A stretch of DNA of 8,706 nucleotides, from assembly GCA_029856445.1 (NCBI GenBank), contig JAHQWY010000152.1, forward strand, positions 1 through 8,706, given 5' to 3'. Source of the stretch: Promethearchaeia archaeon. Lineage in GTDB: Archaea > Asgardarchaeota > Lokiarchaeia > Sigyniarchaeales > SOKP01. A program made the translations under genes and the position numbers. Below are positions 1 through 5,669 of this stretch, piece after piece; position 1 is the first letter of the stretch; every line of letters starts with the position of its first letter. The notes under the pieces were generated by a model. That model did not search any database, was not told the DNA's origin, and saw only the letters and a program-made list of their open reading frames with translations.

Positions 1-450
1 AAGGAAATTAATAAAATATGGAAAAACTTTGAAAACATAGAAAATCAATGTGGAATAGCTGTTTTTATTAATGGTGAATTTATTGGTATCGAATTTTACG
101 CAAACCCACAAGCTTGGAAAATAATGAGTAAGGACATATTAAAAGCATTCTCAATTGAAGCTTTAAGGTTTAAAGAAAAGCCACGTAAAAATGAAAATAT
201 CGATTTTCATATTGATTTAATTAATACTATACTAAATATTAAATGCAATTACACTGAAAGAGAAGGAGTTGGACTTGGAAACGTAGTTGATTTTAATACT
301 GATGACAATAAATGGCGAGGAATTACTTTGGTACATAATGGAATTTTGGTGCAGTTCTACTTGGTATCAAAACGAGGAGGATATCAAGCTCAAAATCAAA
401 CACATTTAAATGTACAATTTCAAACTAATCTCGATCAAAGATACATTTAA
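1..450 (+). CDS. ARPP-1-like (DUF6569) protein, C-terminal part
   Basis: The frame is open from the first base of the window, so this is the 3' end of a longer gene; an internal ATG at 124 is not its start. The visible 149 residues begin with a segment of the form GIAVFINGEFIGIEFYANP followed by a helix ending in SIEAL. They later contain GLGNVVDF and GITLVHNGILVQFYL. From memory this alternation matches the C-terminal half of the ARPP-1 domain (ARG and Rhodanese-Phosphatase-superfamily-associated protein, DUF6569), where a 'GxAVxxxGxxxGxxxF' strand pair precedes a helix with conserved Ala-Leu. That family has no firmly established activity, so no function is assigned. No membrane segment or signal is visible in the part seen. 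The gene converges on the minus-strand membrane protein with only 24 bp between the stops. Family assignment is moderately secure; the coding call is strong. Confidence 0.6.
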   Translation, partial: KEINKIWKNFENIENQCGIAVFINGEFIGIEFYANPQAWKIMSKDILKAFSIEALRFKEKPRKNENIDFHIDLINTILNIKCNYTEREGVGLGNVVDFNTDDNKWRGITLVHNGILVQFYLVSKRGGYQAQNQTHLNVQFQTNLDQRYI

Positions 451-467
451 AGAAATATTAAAATATC

Positions 468-476
468 TTTTTTTTT
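468..476 (+). terminator. Poly-T terminator after the ARPP-1-like gene
   Basis: A run of nine T residues lies 18 bp past the stop of the plus-strand gene, without a stable stem before it. This is the form expected of archaeal intrinsic termination. It touches the last codon of the convergent gene. Confidence 0.45.
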
Positions 477-1083
477 ACTTATTTATCTTTTTTTTTTCTA
501 TTCTATCAGCAGATCTCAAAATCAATAAACCTAAGAATATTCCAATTATAAATGGAATTATTACTTGAAGCCAAAATAATTCAATAGGTAATAAATACCT
601 AGGTGGCTCATGTTGCTCATTCGGTGGTATTGTCCTTAGATAATAAGAAAATGCAGAAGTAATCCAAAGATAAGCCCACCCTAAGAATGTAGCAATTCCT
701 AACCACTTAGCTTTTTTATAAATAGAAGGTTTCTTAAAATAGGAGAGATAAGTCTTCCAAACTATTATTGCTAAAATAGCAAAATTAGGCCACACGTGAA
801 AATTGTAACTATAATCCGTACCTTCGAATGGCGGTTCTCCAAAAAATATTCCCCCAAAAAATCCAACCATTCCAGCAAATAATCCAAGAAAATATAAAGT
901 AGTTGCAAAACTCCCAAATGCCCTATGAGACCTGAATAAAACATCATTAGTCTTTAATAGAGCTTTTTTTTTTTTATAATGAAATGCATAGACTCCTGTG
1001 GCTGCTTGTACGGTTGCACATAAACATCCTAGCATTGTTATTATAGTATTAAATTCTGCTACAGAATAAGTAAGTCCTGCCAT
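475..1083 (-). CDS. Five-helix membrane protein, possible b-type cytochrome-like
   Basis: The 202-residue product has about five hydrophobic helices, near residues 12-33, 54-81, 96-116, 125-147 and 168-190, with a positively charged tail. Three histidines sit at or near helix ends: H35 after helix 1, H53 at the start of helix 2 (RSHRAFG), and H96 at the start of helix 3 (FHVWPNF). This layout, with 'HRxxG' and 'HxxxN' patterns, resembles small di-haem membrane proteins of the cytochrome b561/DUF4079-like type. I cannot name the family, and haem binding is inference. The loop between helices 2 and 3 (GEPPFEGTDYSYN) and the one after helix 4 (PPNEQHEPPRY) are long and proline-rich. No redox partner is adjacent. 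The start is the first ATG of the frame; no Shine-Dalgarno sequence precedes it, which suits leaderless or weak-leader translation. A 13-T run on the plus strand encodes the four lysines at 37-40. Confidence 0.7.
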   Translation of the reverse strand: MAGLTYSVAEFNTIITMLGCLCATVQAATGVYAFHYKKKKALLKTNDVLFRSHRAFGSFATTLYFLGLFAGMVGFFGGIFFGEPPFEGTDYSYNFHVWPNFAILAIIVWKTYLSYFKKPSIYKKAKWLGIATFLGWAYLWITSAFSYYLRTIPPNEQHEPPRYLLPIELFWLQVIIPFIIGIFLGLLILRSADRIEKKKINK

Positions 1084-1161
1084 TTTTAATCAAACTTTAT
1101 TTCTACTCAAAATGTAAATTAAATATGATAAAAAACTTTTACTATTTGTTTAAATAATTAA

Positions 1162-1181
1162 AAATCCCGCTCCAGAAACCA
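1162..1181 (+). other. tRNA 3'-end-like fragment
   Basis: The segment reads AAATCCCGCTCCAGAAACCA. Split as T-loop end, CCCGC (T-stem 3' arm), seven bases (acceptor 3' arm), one discriminator A and CCA, it has the spacing of a tRNA 3' end. No matching GCGGG or TTCTGGA arm lies within 100 bases upstream, so it is not a complete tRNA gene. It may be a remnant of an integration site or chance. It stands out as the only GC-rich patch in the gap. Confidence 0.2.
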
Positions 1182-1194
1182 ACTAGACTATCAG

Positions 1195-1371
1195 TTAACT
1201 TACACATGTGCATAAATACTGTAAAGGAAATCTTAAAATTCTTGAAGTCATAAAAACTGTAAGTAAAGAAACCCATTCTAAGAAATTATAATATTTCTTA
1301 AATAAAAAAAAGTATACTTTAACATAATCATAAAATAAATTTATAATATTACAAAATTGAGTTAAATTCAT
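1195..1371 (-). CDS. Doubtful small hydrophobic ORF (58 aa)
   Basis: An ATG at 1371 on the minus strand is preceded by a perfect GGAGGA Shine-Dalgarno sequence with a six-base spacer. Such a purine motif is rare in this AT-rich intergenic DNA. The frame encodes 58 residues beginning MNLTQFCNIINLFYDYVK. The product is rich in Phe, Tyr, Leu and Ile, with a central cluster YFFLFKKYYNFLEW and a C-terminal part ending in CTCVS, so it could be a small membrane protein. No family is recognised. Against it, the composition is also what AT-rich non-coding DNA would yield, and no other gene here is preceded by so strong a Shine-Dalgarno sequence. A longer reading of the frame from 1482 overlaps the plus-strand gene and is not credible. 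Confidence 0.3.
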   Translation of the reverse strand: MNLTQFCNIINLFYDYVKVYFFLFKKYYNFLEWVSLLTVFMTSRILRFPLQYLCTCVS

Positions 1372-1377
1372 AATATA

Positions 1378-1383
1378 TCCTCC
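1378..1383 (-). promoter_or_regulatory. Perfect Shine-Dalgarno GGAGGA on the minus strand
   Basis: Minus-strand GGAGGA is complementary to the conserved 16S rRNA 3' end and lies six bases before the ATG at 1371. It is the main argument that the 58-residue ORF is translated. Confidence 0.4.
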
Positions 1384-1420
1384 TTTTTTTAACATAAAAA
1401 AAGACATAAAAATTTTCATA

Positions 1421-2152
1421 ATGCAGGCTGTCAAATTAACTATAATTGTTGATGACTTAAATGGCGCTGAACCAGGATACATTAAATCTTTTGGATTTTC
1501 CTTGTTAATTGAATTAGATCATCAAAAAATATTATTTGATACTGGTACAAAAGAGGATGTTCTACTTAAAAATTTAATTAATTATGGTATTAGTGCCCCA
1601 GAGATTAATACTGTTATTTTAAGTCATAATCATTATGATCATACCAATGGTTTATCAGGAATATTAAAATATAACCCAGATGTCCCTGTTTATGTTCATA
1701 AGTACTGGAAAAAACCAGTAAAAAAAGTAGGAGATTCACTTCCTCACAAAAATATGATTTTTGTTGAAGAGGGAGGAGTAATAAAGGATATAGGAAACCA
1801 AATCTACATAACTAACGCTTATATGTCTCCTGATTATGGTGGGATTTATGAACAAGCTTGCTACATTAAAACTAAGGATTCGTTTATTTTAATATCTGGT
1901 TGTTGCCATCCAGGATTAAATTATTTTCTAAATGACCGAGAATTAATTGGGATACCTGATAATAAGCCCTTACATTTAATTGGAGGCTTTCATGGATTTA
2001 AGTTCAGTGATGAAGATGTTAACATCTTAAAACCATATATTTATTCAGTTAATTTATGTCATTGCACAAAGAATATTAAAGTATTTAAAACTCAATTCAG
2101 AGAGAAATGTTATCTTGGTATAATAGGAAAAACAATGACTTTCCCTTACTAA
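1421..2152 (+). CDS. Metallo-beta-lactamase-fold hydrolase, COG1237 type
   Basis: The 243-residue protein has the full metal-binding signature of the metallo-beta-lactamase fold. LSHNHYDHTNG at 67-77 supplies H69, H71, D73 and H74; further ligands are likely H163 (GCCHPG), H191 (GGFHGF) and H214 (LCHCT). The N-terminal strands (KLTIIVDD, then FSLLIELDHQKILFDTG with D40) and the GCxHPG and GGFH blocks are typical of COG1237. An M. jannaschii member of that group has been linked to the dihydropterin-ribofuranosylaminobenzene phosphate step of methanopterin synthesis. That activity should not be carried over without pathway evidence; most members are of unknown substrate. It is soluble with no signal peptide. 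ATG 1421 is the only standard start after an in-frame stop at 1358. No Shine-Dalgarno precedes it and a TATA-like box lies about 25 bp upstream, so the message is probably leaderless. The next gene follows 145 bp later on the same strand and appears to have its own control region. Confidence 0.88.
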   Translation: MQAVKLTIIVDDLNGAEPGYIKSFGFSLLIELDHQKILFDTGTKEDVLLKNLINYGISAPEINTVILSHNHYDHTNGLSGILKYNPDVPVYVHKYWKKPVKKVGDSLPHKNMIFVEEGGVIKDIGNQIYITNAYMSPDYGGIYEQACYIKTKDSFILISGCCHPGLNYFLNDRELIGIPDNKPLHLIGGFHGFKFSDEDVNILKPYIYSVNLCHCTKNIKVFKTQFREKCYLGIIGKTMTFPY

Positions 2153-2165
2153 ATCAATTTTATTT

Positions 2166-2185
2166 TTGAAAATACTACTTTTCAA
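2166..2185 (+). terminator. Hairpin after the MBL-fold gene
   Basis: TTGAAAA and TTTTCAA form a perfect 7-bp stem with a 6-base loop, starting 14 bases past the stop codon. A short T run precedes the stem and no T run follows it. It could be a terminator or an mRNA 3'-end structure. Confidence 0.3.
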
Positions 2186-2266
2186 TGAAGTTTTGACTTA
2201 AATGTGAACAGATTAGATAAAAGGGTTTAAAAATTCATTGCACTTTTCTTTATTATTTAAGTAATA

Positions 2267-2291
2267 AATGTAATAGTAAAGAGATTACATT
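2267..2291 (+). promoter_or_regulatory. Inverted repeat before the PLP-lyase start
   Basis: AATGTAAT and ATTACATT are perfect 8-base inverted arms separated by 9 bases, ending 6 bases before the GTG start. The left arm overlaps the position expected for a TATA box of a leaderless gene (about 25 bp upstream). The arm spacing of about 17 bp centre to centre would suit a dimeric helix-turn-helix regulator. Alternatively the RNA hairpin could limit access to the start. Neither is proven. Confidence 0.4.
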
Positions 2292-2297
2292 GATTTA

Positions 2298-3644
2298 GTG
2301 AAAAAAATGGCTAGACCTAAAGTAGTTATACCTGATAACAGTATTCCTGAAGAAGACTTGATGGGAGAAATGGAAGCGCTTCGCCAAGAAGATACAAATT
2401 GGAGAGAAGGCAAAGTGTGGAGCTTAGTTTATCACGCTACAGATAAGCACACCGAGATGTTGAAAAAAGCTTATACAATGTTTTTCTCAAAAAATGCATT
2501 AAGTCCTATGGCCTTTCCAAGTCTAAGGAAATTTGAAACAGAAGTTATTTCCATGACTGTTGATTTATTCAATGGGGATAAGAGATGTTGCGGAAGTATG
2601 ACCTCTGGGGGAACTGAGAGCATCTTAATGGCAATAAAAACATATAGAGATTGGGCACGAGACAAGTTTCCTCACATTAAGAAACCCGAAATGGTTCTTC
2701 CTAGTTCAGCTCATCCCGCTTTCGATAAAGGTGCTGATTATTTTGGCGTAAAATGCATTCGAGTACCTGTGGATGATCAGACTCATAGAGCGGACGTAAC
2801 AGCCATGGAAAAAGCGCTTAATGATAATACAATCCTTATGGTAGGCTCTGCTTGCGATTTTCCGAGAGGTGTTGTCGATCCAATTTCAAATCTTGCACCA
2901 ATCGCTCAATCTTGTGGAATCGGAATGCATGTTGATGCATGCCTTGGTGGTTTTATGCTTCCTTTTGTTAAGAAGCTTGGGTATGAAGTTCCTGATTTTG
3001 ACTTCACGGTTCCGGGTGTTACATCTATTTCTGCTGATGTACATAAATATGGTTATGGTGCAAAAGGGGCATCAACCATATTATATCGTAAAGAAAGAGT
3101 TTGGAAATATCAATTTTCTGTATATACAGATTGGTCAGGTGGCATTTATATTTCACCGGGTATGAGAGGAACTCGTCCTGGAGGAGCAATTGCAGCTGCG
3201 TGGGCGGCAATGAGATCTTTGGGGATTGATGGTTATTTGAACTTAGCTAGGATTGTCATGGATGCTTCAAAGAAATTAATAAATGGGATTAATGAAATAC
3301 CCGAGTTATACATTATTGGCAAACCTGTAATGAGTGTATTTTCTTTTACTTCCGATAAGATTGATATATACAATTTAGGAGACGTAATGGATAAAAAAGG
3401 ATGGCATTTAGATCGAATTCAATTCCCCAATGCCCTGCATATGATGGTTAATCCCCACCATTCTCAAATTGTTGATACATTTCTCAAAGATCTTAGAGAT
3501 TCTGTTAAAGAGGTCGTTGAAAATCCAGGAAATTCTTCTGAGGGAGATGCCGCCATATATGGGATGGTAGCAAGTTTACCTGACAGAGGTAAAGTAAAGG
3601 ATTATATCATTAATTTCCTTAAAAGTCAGTATAAAATAAAATGA
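2298..3644 (+). CDS. Sphingosine-1-phosphate lyase-like PLP enzyme
   Basis: This 448-residue protein is a fold-type I PLP enzyme of the group II decarboxylase superfamily, closest by motif to sphingosine-1-phosphate lyase (DPL1/SGPL1). Those enzymes cleave a phosphorylated long-chain base into a fatty aldehyde and phosphoethanolamine. Seen in order: the phosphate-binding GSMTSGGTESILMA (99-112), SSAHPAF with H139 stacking on the cofactor, HVDACLGGF with D213, the Schiff-base lysine K250 in SADVHKYGYGAKG, and the lyase-typical TDWSGGIYISP (278-287) and GTRPGG (291-296). Eukaryotic lyases have an N-terminal membrane helix; none is present here, so this is a soluble form, as in some bacterial homologues. 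The start is GTG 2298 or ATG 2307, three codons later. Its coding sequence is clearly more GC-rich than its neighbours (3181-3240 is 50% G+C), which suggests transfer or different selection. Substrate is not provable from sequence: a tyrosine/aspartate decarboxylase-like role (MfnA group) is the alternative, but the TDW-GGIY block argues for the lyase group. Confidence 0.9.
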   Translation: MKKMARPKVVIPDNSIPEEDLMGEMEALRQEDTNWREGKVWSLVYHATDKHTEMLKKAYTMFFSKNALSPMAFPSLRKFETEVISMTVDLFNGDKRCCGSMTSGGTESILMAIKTYRDWARDKFPHIKKPEMVLPSSAHPAFDKGADYFGVKCIRVPVDDQTHRADVTAMEKALNDNTILMVGSACDFPRGVVDPISNLAPIAQSCGIGMHVDACLGGFMLPFVKKLGYEVPDFDFTVPGVTSISADVHKYGYGAKGASTILYRKERVWKYQFSVYTDWSGGIYISPGMRGTRPGGAIAAAWAAMRSLGIDGYLNLARIVMDASKKLINGINEIPELYIIGKPVMSVFSFTSDKIDIYNLGDVMDKKGWHLDRIQFPNALHMMVNPHHSQIVDTFLKDLRDSVKEVVENPGNSSEGDAAIYGMVASLPDRGKVKDYIINFLKSQYKIK

Positions 3645-3691
3645 ATATGAAATATTATGTTCTTCGATAATTAATAAGGCTTTCTCAAAAA

Positions 3692-3712
3692 GAAAAAAAT
3701 CTAAAAAAAAAA
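3692..3712 (-). terminator. Tandem poly-T terminator of the flavin reductase gene
   Basis: On the minus strand, a T10 run (3712-3703) begins 9 bases past the stop codon of the flavin reductase and a T7 run (3699-3693) follows. Two successive T tracts without a stem are typical of archaeal termination. Confidence 0.5.
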
Positions 3713-3714
3713 TG

Positions 3715-3720
3715 TTTTTT
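3715..3720 (+). terminator. T tract ending the PLP-lyase transcript
   Basis: A T6 tract sits about 70 bp past the plus-strand stop, right at the end of the convergent gene. A weak TTTCT/AGAAA stem lies upstream near 3680-3695. It is a plausible but weak terminator. Confidence 0.25.
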
Positions 3721-4314
3721 CTATTCCTTCTTATAATTGTTCCCTATGCTCCATGCTATACCAAGTTCTTCACCGATATTATAGTATCGTTGTCGATTTC
3801 TTGAGCCTGATAATACAAAAGGCTTAATCTTTTCTAAATCTGGTACCCCATTCAATAAATATTTTTCCTCAGCATAAGCTTGTACTACTTCTCCAATAAA
3901 GAGATCATGTCCCATTTTAGTGTCTGAAATTTCTTTTGTATCTACTGTATGAATAAGTTTGCATTCAAGATTTAACGCTGCCTCTTTGATCATCGGTGCA
4001 GTTTTTAATTCACCATAAAAGACATCAAAAACTTCGGATTTATCAACTCTCCTACCTGATTTTATACCACAATAGTCGGTTTTTTCTACCATATCAACTG
4101 TTGGTGTATTAACACTGAAAGTCTTATTCTCTTTTATGCCGATATTATTATAATGTGCCTGATTTGAACAAATAGATATTAAAGCAGGAGTGAACTCAAG
4201 ACCAACTACCCATCCAATTGCATTAAAATTGGCTTTACCATTTACATTTGCTCCGACAAGTACAACAGGAGCAGGAAATACATAACATCCCGGAGGAATT
4301 TTATTTTTAATCAT
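3721..4314 (-). CDS. Flavoredoxin-type flavin reductase / FMN-binding protein
   Basis: The 197-residue protein matches the flavin-reductase-like FMN-binding split-barrel family. Seen: PAPVVLVGANVNGKANFNAIGW (15-35), where the Asn/Thr-rich loop contacts the FMN phosphate; the strand LISICSNQAHYNNIGIKENKTFSVNTP (45-71); CGIKSGRRVDKSEVF (82-96); and LECKLIHTVD (116-125) with HDLFIGEVVQAY (136-147). The length is usual for flavoredoxin-like members (about 190 aa), which use FMN and pass electrons to or from ferredoxin-type partners or reduce free flavin. The exact partner cannot be told. It is soluble. The start ATG has only a weak GAGAT motif before it; a TATA-like box at 4344-4353 would give a leader of about ten bases. 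It diverges from the Gdt1-type transporter across 194 bp and is convergent with the PLP lyase. Confidence 0.87.
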   Translation of the reverse strand: MIKNKIPPGCYVFPAPVVLVGANVNGKANFNAIGWVVGLEFTPALISICSNQAHYNNIGIKENKTFSVNTPTVDMVEKTDYCGIKSGRRVDKSEVFDVFYGELKTAPMIKEAALNLECKLIHTVDTKEISDTKMGHDLFIGEVVQAYAEEKYLLNGVPDLEKIKPFVLSGSRNRQRYYNIGEELGIAWSIGNNYKKE

Positions 4315-4343
4315 TTTTTATCTCTAATTTTAAAATCAAAATT

Positions 4344-4353
4344 GTATATATCC
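4344..4353 (-). promoter_or_regulatory. TATA-like box for the flavin reductase gene
   Basis: Minus-strand GGATATATAC is centred about 34 bp before the ATG, predicting a short leader. The 194-bp divergent region also contains an alternating TA tract at 4439-4448 that could be the plus-strand TATA element. Further on are an inverted AAATCA/TGATTT pair (4455-4472) and a direct repeat of TGATTT (second copy 4479-4484), possible but unproven operator sequence for the transporter gene. Confidence 0.35.
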
Positions 4354-4508
4354 AATAATTCTTTTCTAATATTTATAATTGAAACATTTGCAAAATACGA
4401 CCTAAAACTTATCTTACCTTCAATTTTTTAATTCGGTTATATATATATGTAAAAAAATCATTATCCTGATTTACAAACTGATTTTAATCTTTATAAATTA
4501 ATAATAAT

Positions 4509-5156
4509 GTGAATATTGCTACCATCTTAATTGTTTATGGCATTTTATTTATTGGAGAATTAGGGGATAAAACTCAACTTATTGTTTTTAATCTTGCATT
4601 AGAATATAACAAATTCTATAAAGTTGGCATTGGAGTATCGTTAGGATTTGTAATATTAGTTACCATTGGTGTATTTTTTGGCACCGTTATTACAAAATTT
4701 ATCCCTCTTTTCATAATATCAATTGTTTCTGGAGTTATTTTTATATTAATAGGAATTATAGAAGCACTAAATCTTAAAAAAGCTTATTCTGAGAGAAAAC
4801 AAAGAGAAAATAAAAAATATGATTCAAAAAATCCCGATAATTCTATAGACAAACCAGATAATTCATCAATTCAGTTTACTAAATTGAAGAATAATCCATA
4901 CATAGCTGGATTTGTCTATATTTTTATAATGGAATTAGGAGATAAAACCCAAATTTTAACTATTTCTCTCGCCTCAATCTATAATGCTCCAATTGAAGTA
5001 TGGATAGGTTCTTTTTTAGCTTTAATCTCTGTAGCATGGATTGGGATTCTTTTGGGGGCATTTATTGCCCGGAAAGTACCTAAACTTTATTTAAAATTAA
5101 TTTCTACAACAATATTTATTCTTGTAGGGATTTTAGTTCTAATATCATCTTTTTAA
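4509..5156 (+). CDS. UPF0016/Gdt1 (TMEM165-type) cation transporter
   Basis: The 215-residue membrane protein has both copies of the family signature E-x-G-D-K/R-T/S-Q: GELGDKTQ at 16-23 and MELGDKTQ at 141-148. The two acidic motifs are known in Gdt1, TMEM165 and bacterial MneA to form the cation site, and family members move Mn2+ or Ca2+ in exchange for H+. Six hydrophobic helices are visible, in two inverted repeats of three: near 4-30, 38-62, 66-88, and 130-155, 162-186, 196-214. They are joined by a polar, Lys/Asn/Asp-rich loop at 91-129. The two-repeat size is typical of complete members. The start is taken as GTG 4509; the overlapping ATG at 4507 runs straight into a stop. No Shine-Dalgarno is seen. 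The role is likely manganese or calcium export at the cytoplasmic membrane; which ion cannot be read from sequence. Confidence 0.92.
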   Translation: MNIATILIVYGILFIGELGDKTQLIVFNLALEYNKFYKVGIGVSLGFVILVTIGVFFGTVITKFIPLFIISIVSGVIFILIGIIEALNLKKAYSERKQRENKKYDSKNPDNSIDKPDNSSIQFTKLKNNPYIAGFVYIFIMELGDKTQILTISLASIYNAPIEVWIGSFLALISVAWIGILLGAFIARKVPKLYLKLISTTIFILVGILVLISSF

Positions 5157-5176
5157 ATAATATTAAATGCTATCAT

Positions 5177-5647
5177 CTACCAACAAGAAGGATCAAAAAA
5201 TTCTTTATATTTTTTTAACCAATTACATAAACTATAAGCTGAATAATCTTCAGTAATTTCTTCACCCGGCTTAATATCTCTTCTAGAAATGGCATTTAAT
5301 GCATGTTCTTCAATGGTACCTGTATTGGGTTTATCTGAGTGATTAACATATTTTGAATCATCTAAACAAAAGATCAGAGCATCAAGAATCTCATCATAAT
5401 ATGCATATGTGAGTAAAATTTCTATATAATTCTTTATCAATGGTGTTTTAGGAGGTGTATCAAGCATTAAGAACTGATTTTTAGTTATAATCAAAACATC
5501 CTGTTGCCGTGCATGCCACCAAACTGTACCTTTTGGTATTAATCTCTTTGCAAATAATCCTAAACCATGTATACTACTCTCTCGTACTTCAGCATATTGT
5601 TCTATAGGATTTTTTAAGGTAAGATTATAAGGTATGTTATTTTCCAC
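5177..5647 (-). CDS. Compact SET-domain protein (putative protein methyltransferase)
   Basis: The 156-residue protein is essentially one SET domain. The opening strand VRESSIHGLGLFAKRLIPKGT (21-41) carries the GxG SAM-binding element. YVNHSDKPNT (100-109) is the NHSxxPN pseudoknot motif, with N102 and H103 expected to contact SAM. AISRRDIKPGEEITEDY (119-135) supplies the closing motif with the catalytic-type Y135. SET enzymes methylate lysines on proteins. The usual cysteine after NHS (NHSC) is replaced by Asp, and no pre-SET or zinc-binding post-SET is present, though the tail ends DPSCW. Small archaeal and bacterial SET proteins like this may act on chromatin or ribosomal proteins, but the target here is unknown. 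The start is GTG 5647, chosen because AAGGTAAT lies five bases upstream. It follows the class I methyltransferase by 22 bp on the same strand, so the two are probably co-transcribed. Confidence 0.88.
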   Translation of the reverse strand: MENNIPYNLTLKNPIEQYAEVRESSIHGLGLFAKRLIPKGTVWWHARQQDVLIITKNQFLMLDTPPKTPLIKNYIEILLTYAYYDEILDALIFCLDDSKYVNHSDKPNTGTIEEHALNAISRRDIKPGEEITEDYSAYSLCNWLKKYKEFFDPSCW

Positions 5648-5652
5648 TATAT

Positions 5653-5660
5653 ATTACCTT
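5653..5660 (-). promoter_or_regulatory. Shine-Dalgarno deciding the SET gene GTG start
   Basis: Minus-strand AAGGTAAT, a partial match to AGGAGGTGAT, lies five bases before GTG 5647, inside the 22-bp gap after the upstream gene. It supports reinitiation in an operon. Confidence 0.45.
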
Positions 5661-5669
5661 CATTCTTGG

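Larger units (their letters stand above)
1084..1420. other. Intergenic region between divergent genes
   Basis: This 337-bp gap separates the minus-strand membrane protein from the plus-strand metallo-beta-lactamase-fold gene. It is strongly AT-rich apart from one GC patch at 1166-1174. It must hold both promoters. A TATA-like stretch near 1117-1125 could serve the minus gene, and one at 1392-1400 lies about 25 bp before the plus gene's ATG, giving an essentially leaderless message. The doubtful small ORF and the tRNA-like patch inside it are listed separately. Confidence 0.5.

Noticed and set aside
1100..1181. A complete tRNA gene ending at 1181
   Set aside because: No partner arms for the acceptor or T stem and no D or anticodon arm in the upstream 80 bases.
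2471..2665. Minus-strand ORF of 64 residues
   Set aside because: Lies fully within the PLP-lyase gene on the opposite strand; shadow of a strong coding frame.
2869..3210. Plus-strand ORF 2869-3165 and minus-strand ORF 3025-3210
   Set aside because: Both are alternative frames inside the PLP-lyase gene with no family features or ribosome site.
4507..4512. ATG at 4507 as transporter start
   Set aside because: It is followed at once by TGA; the overlapping GTG at 4509 opens the real frame.
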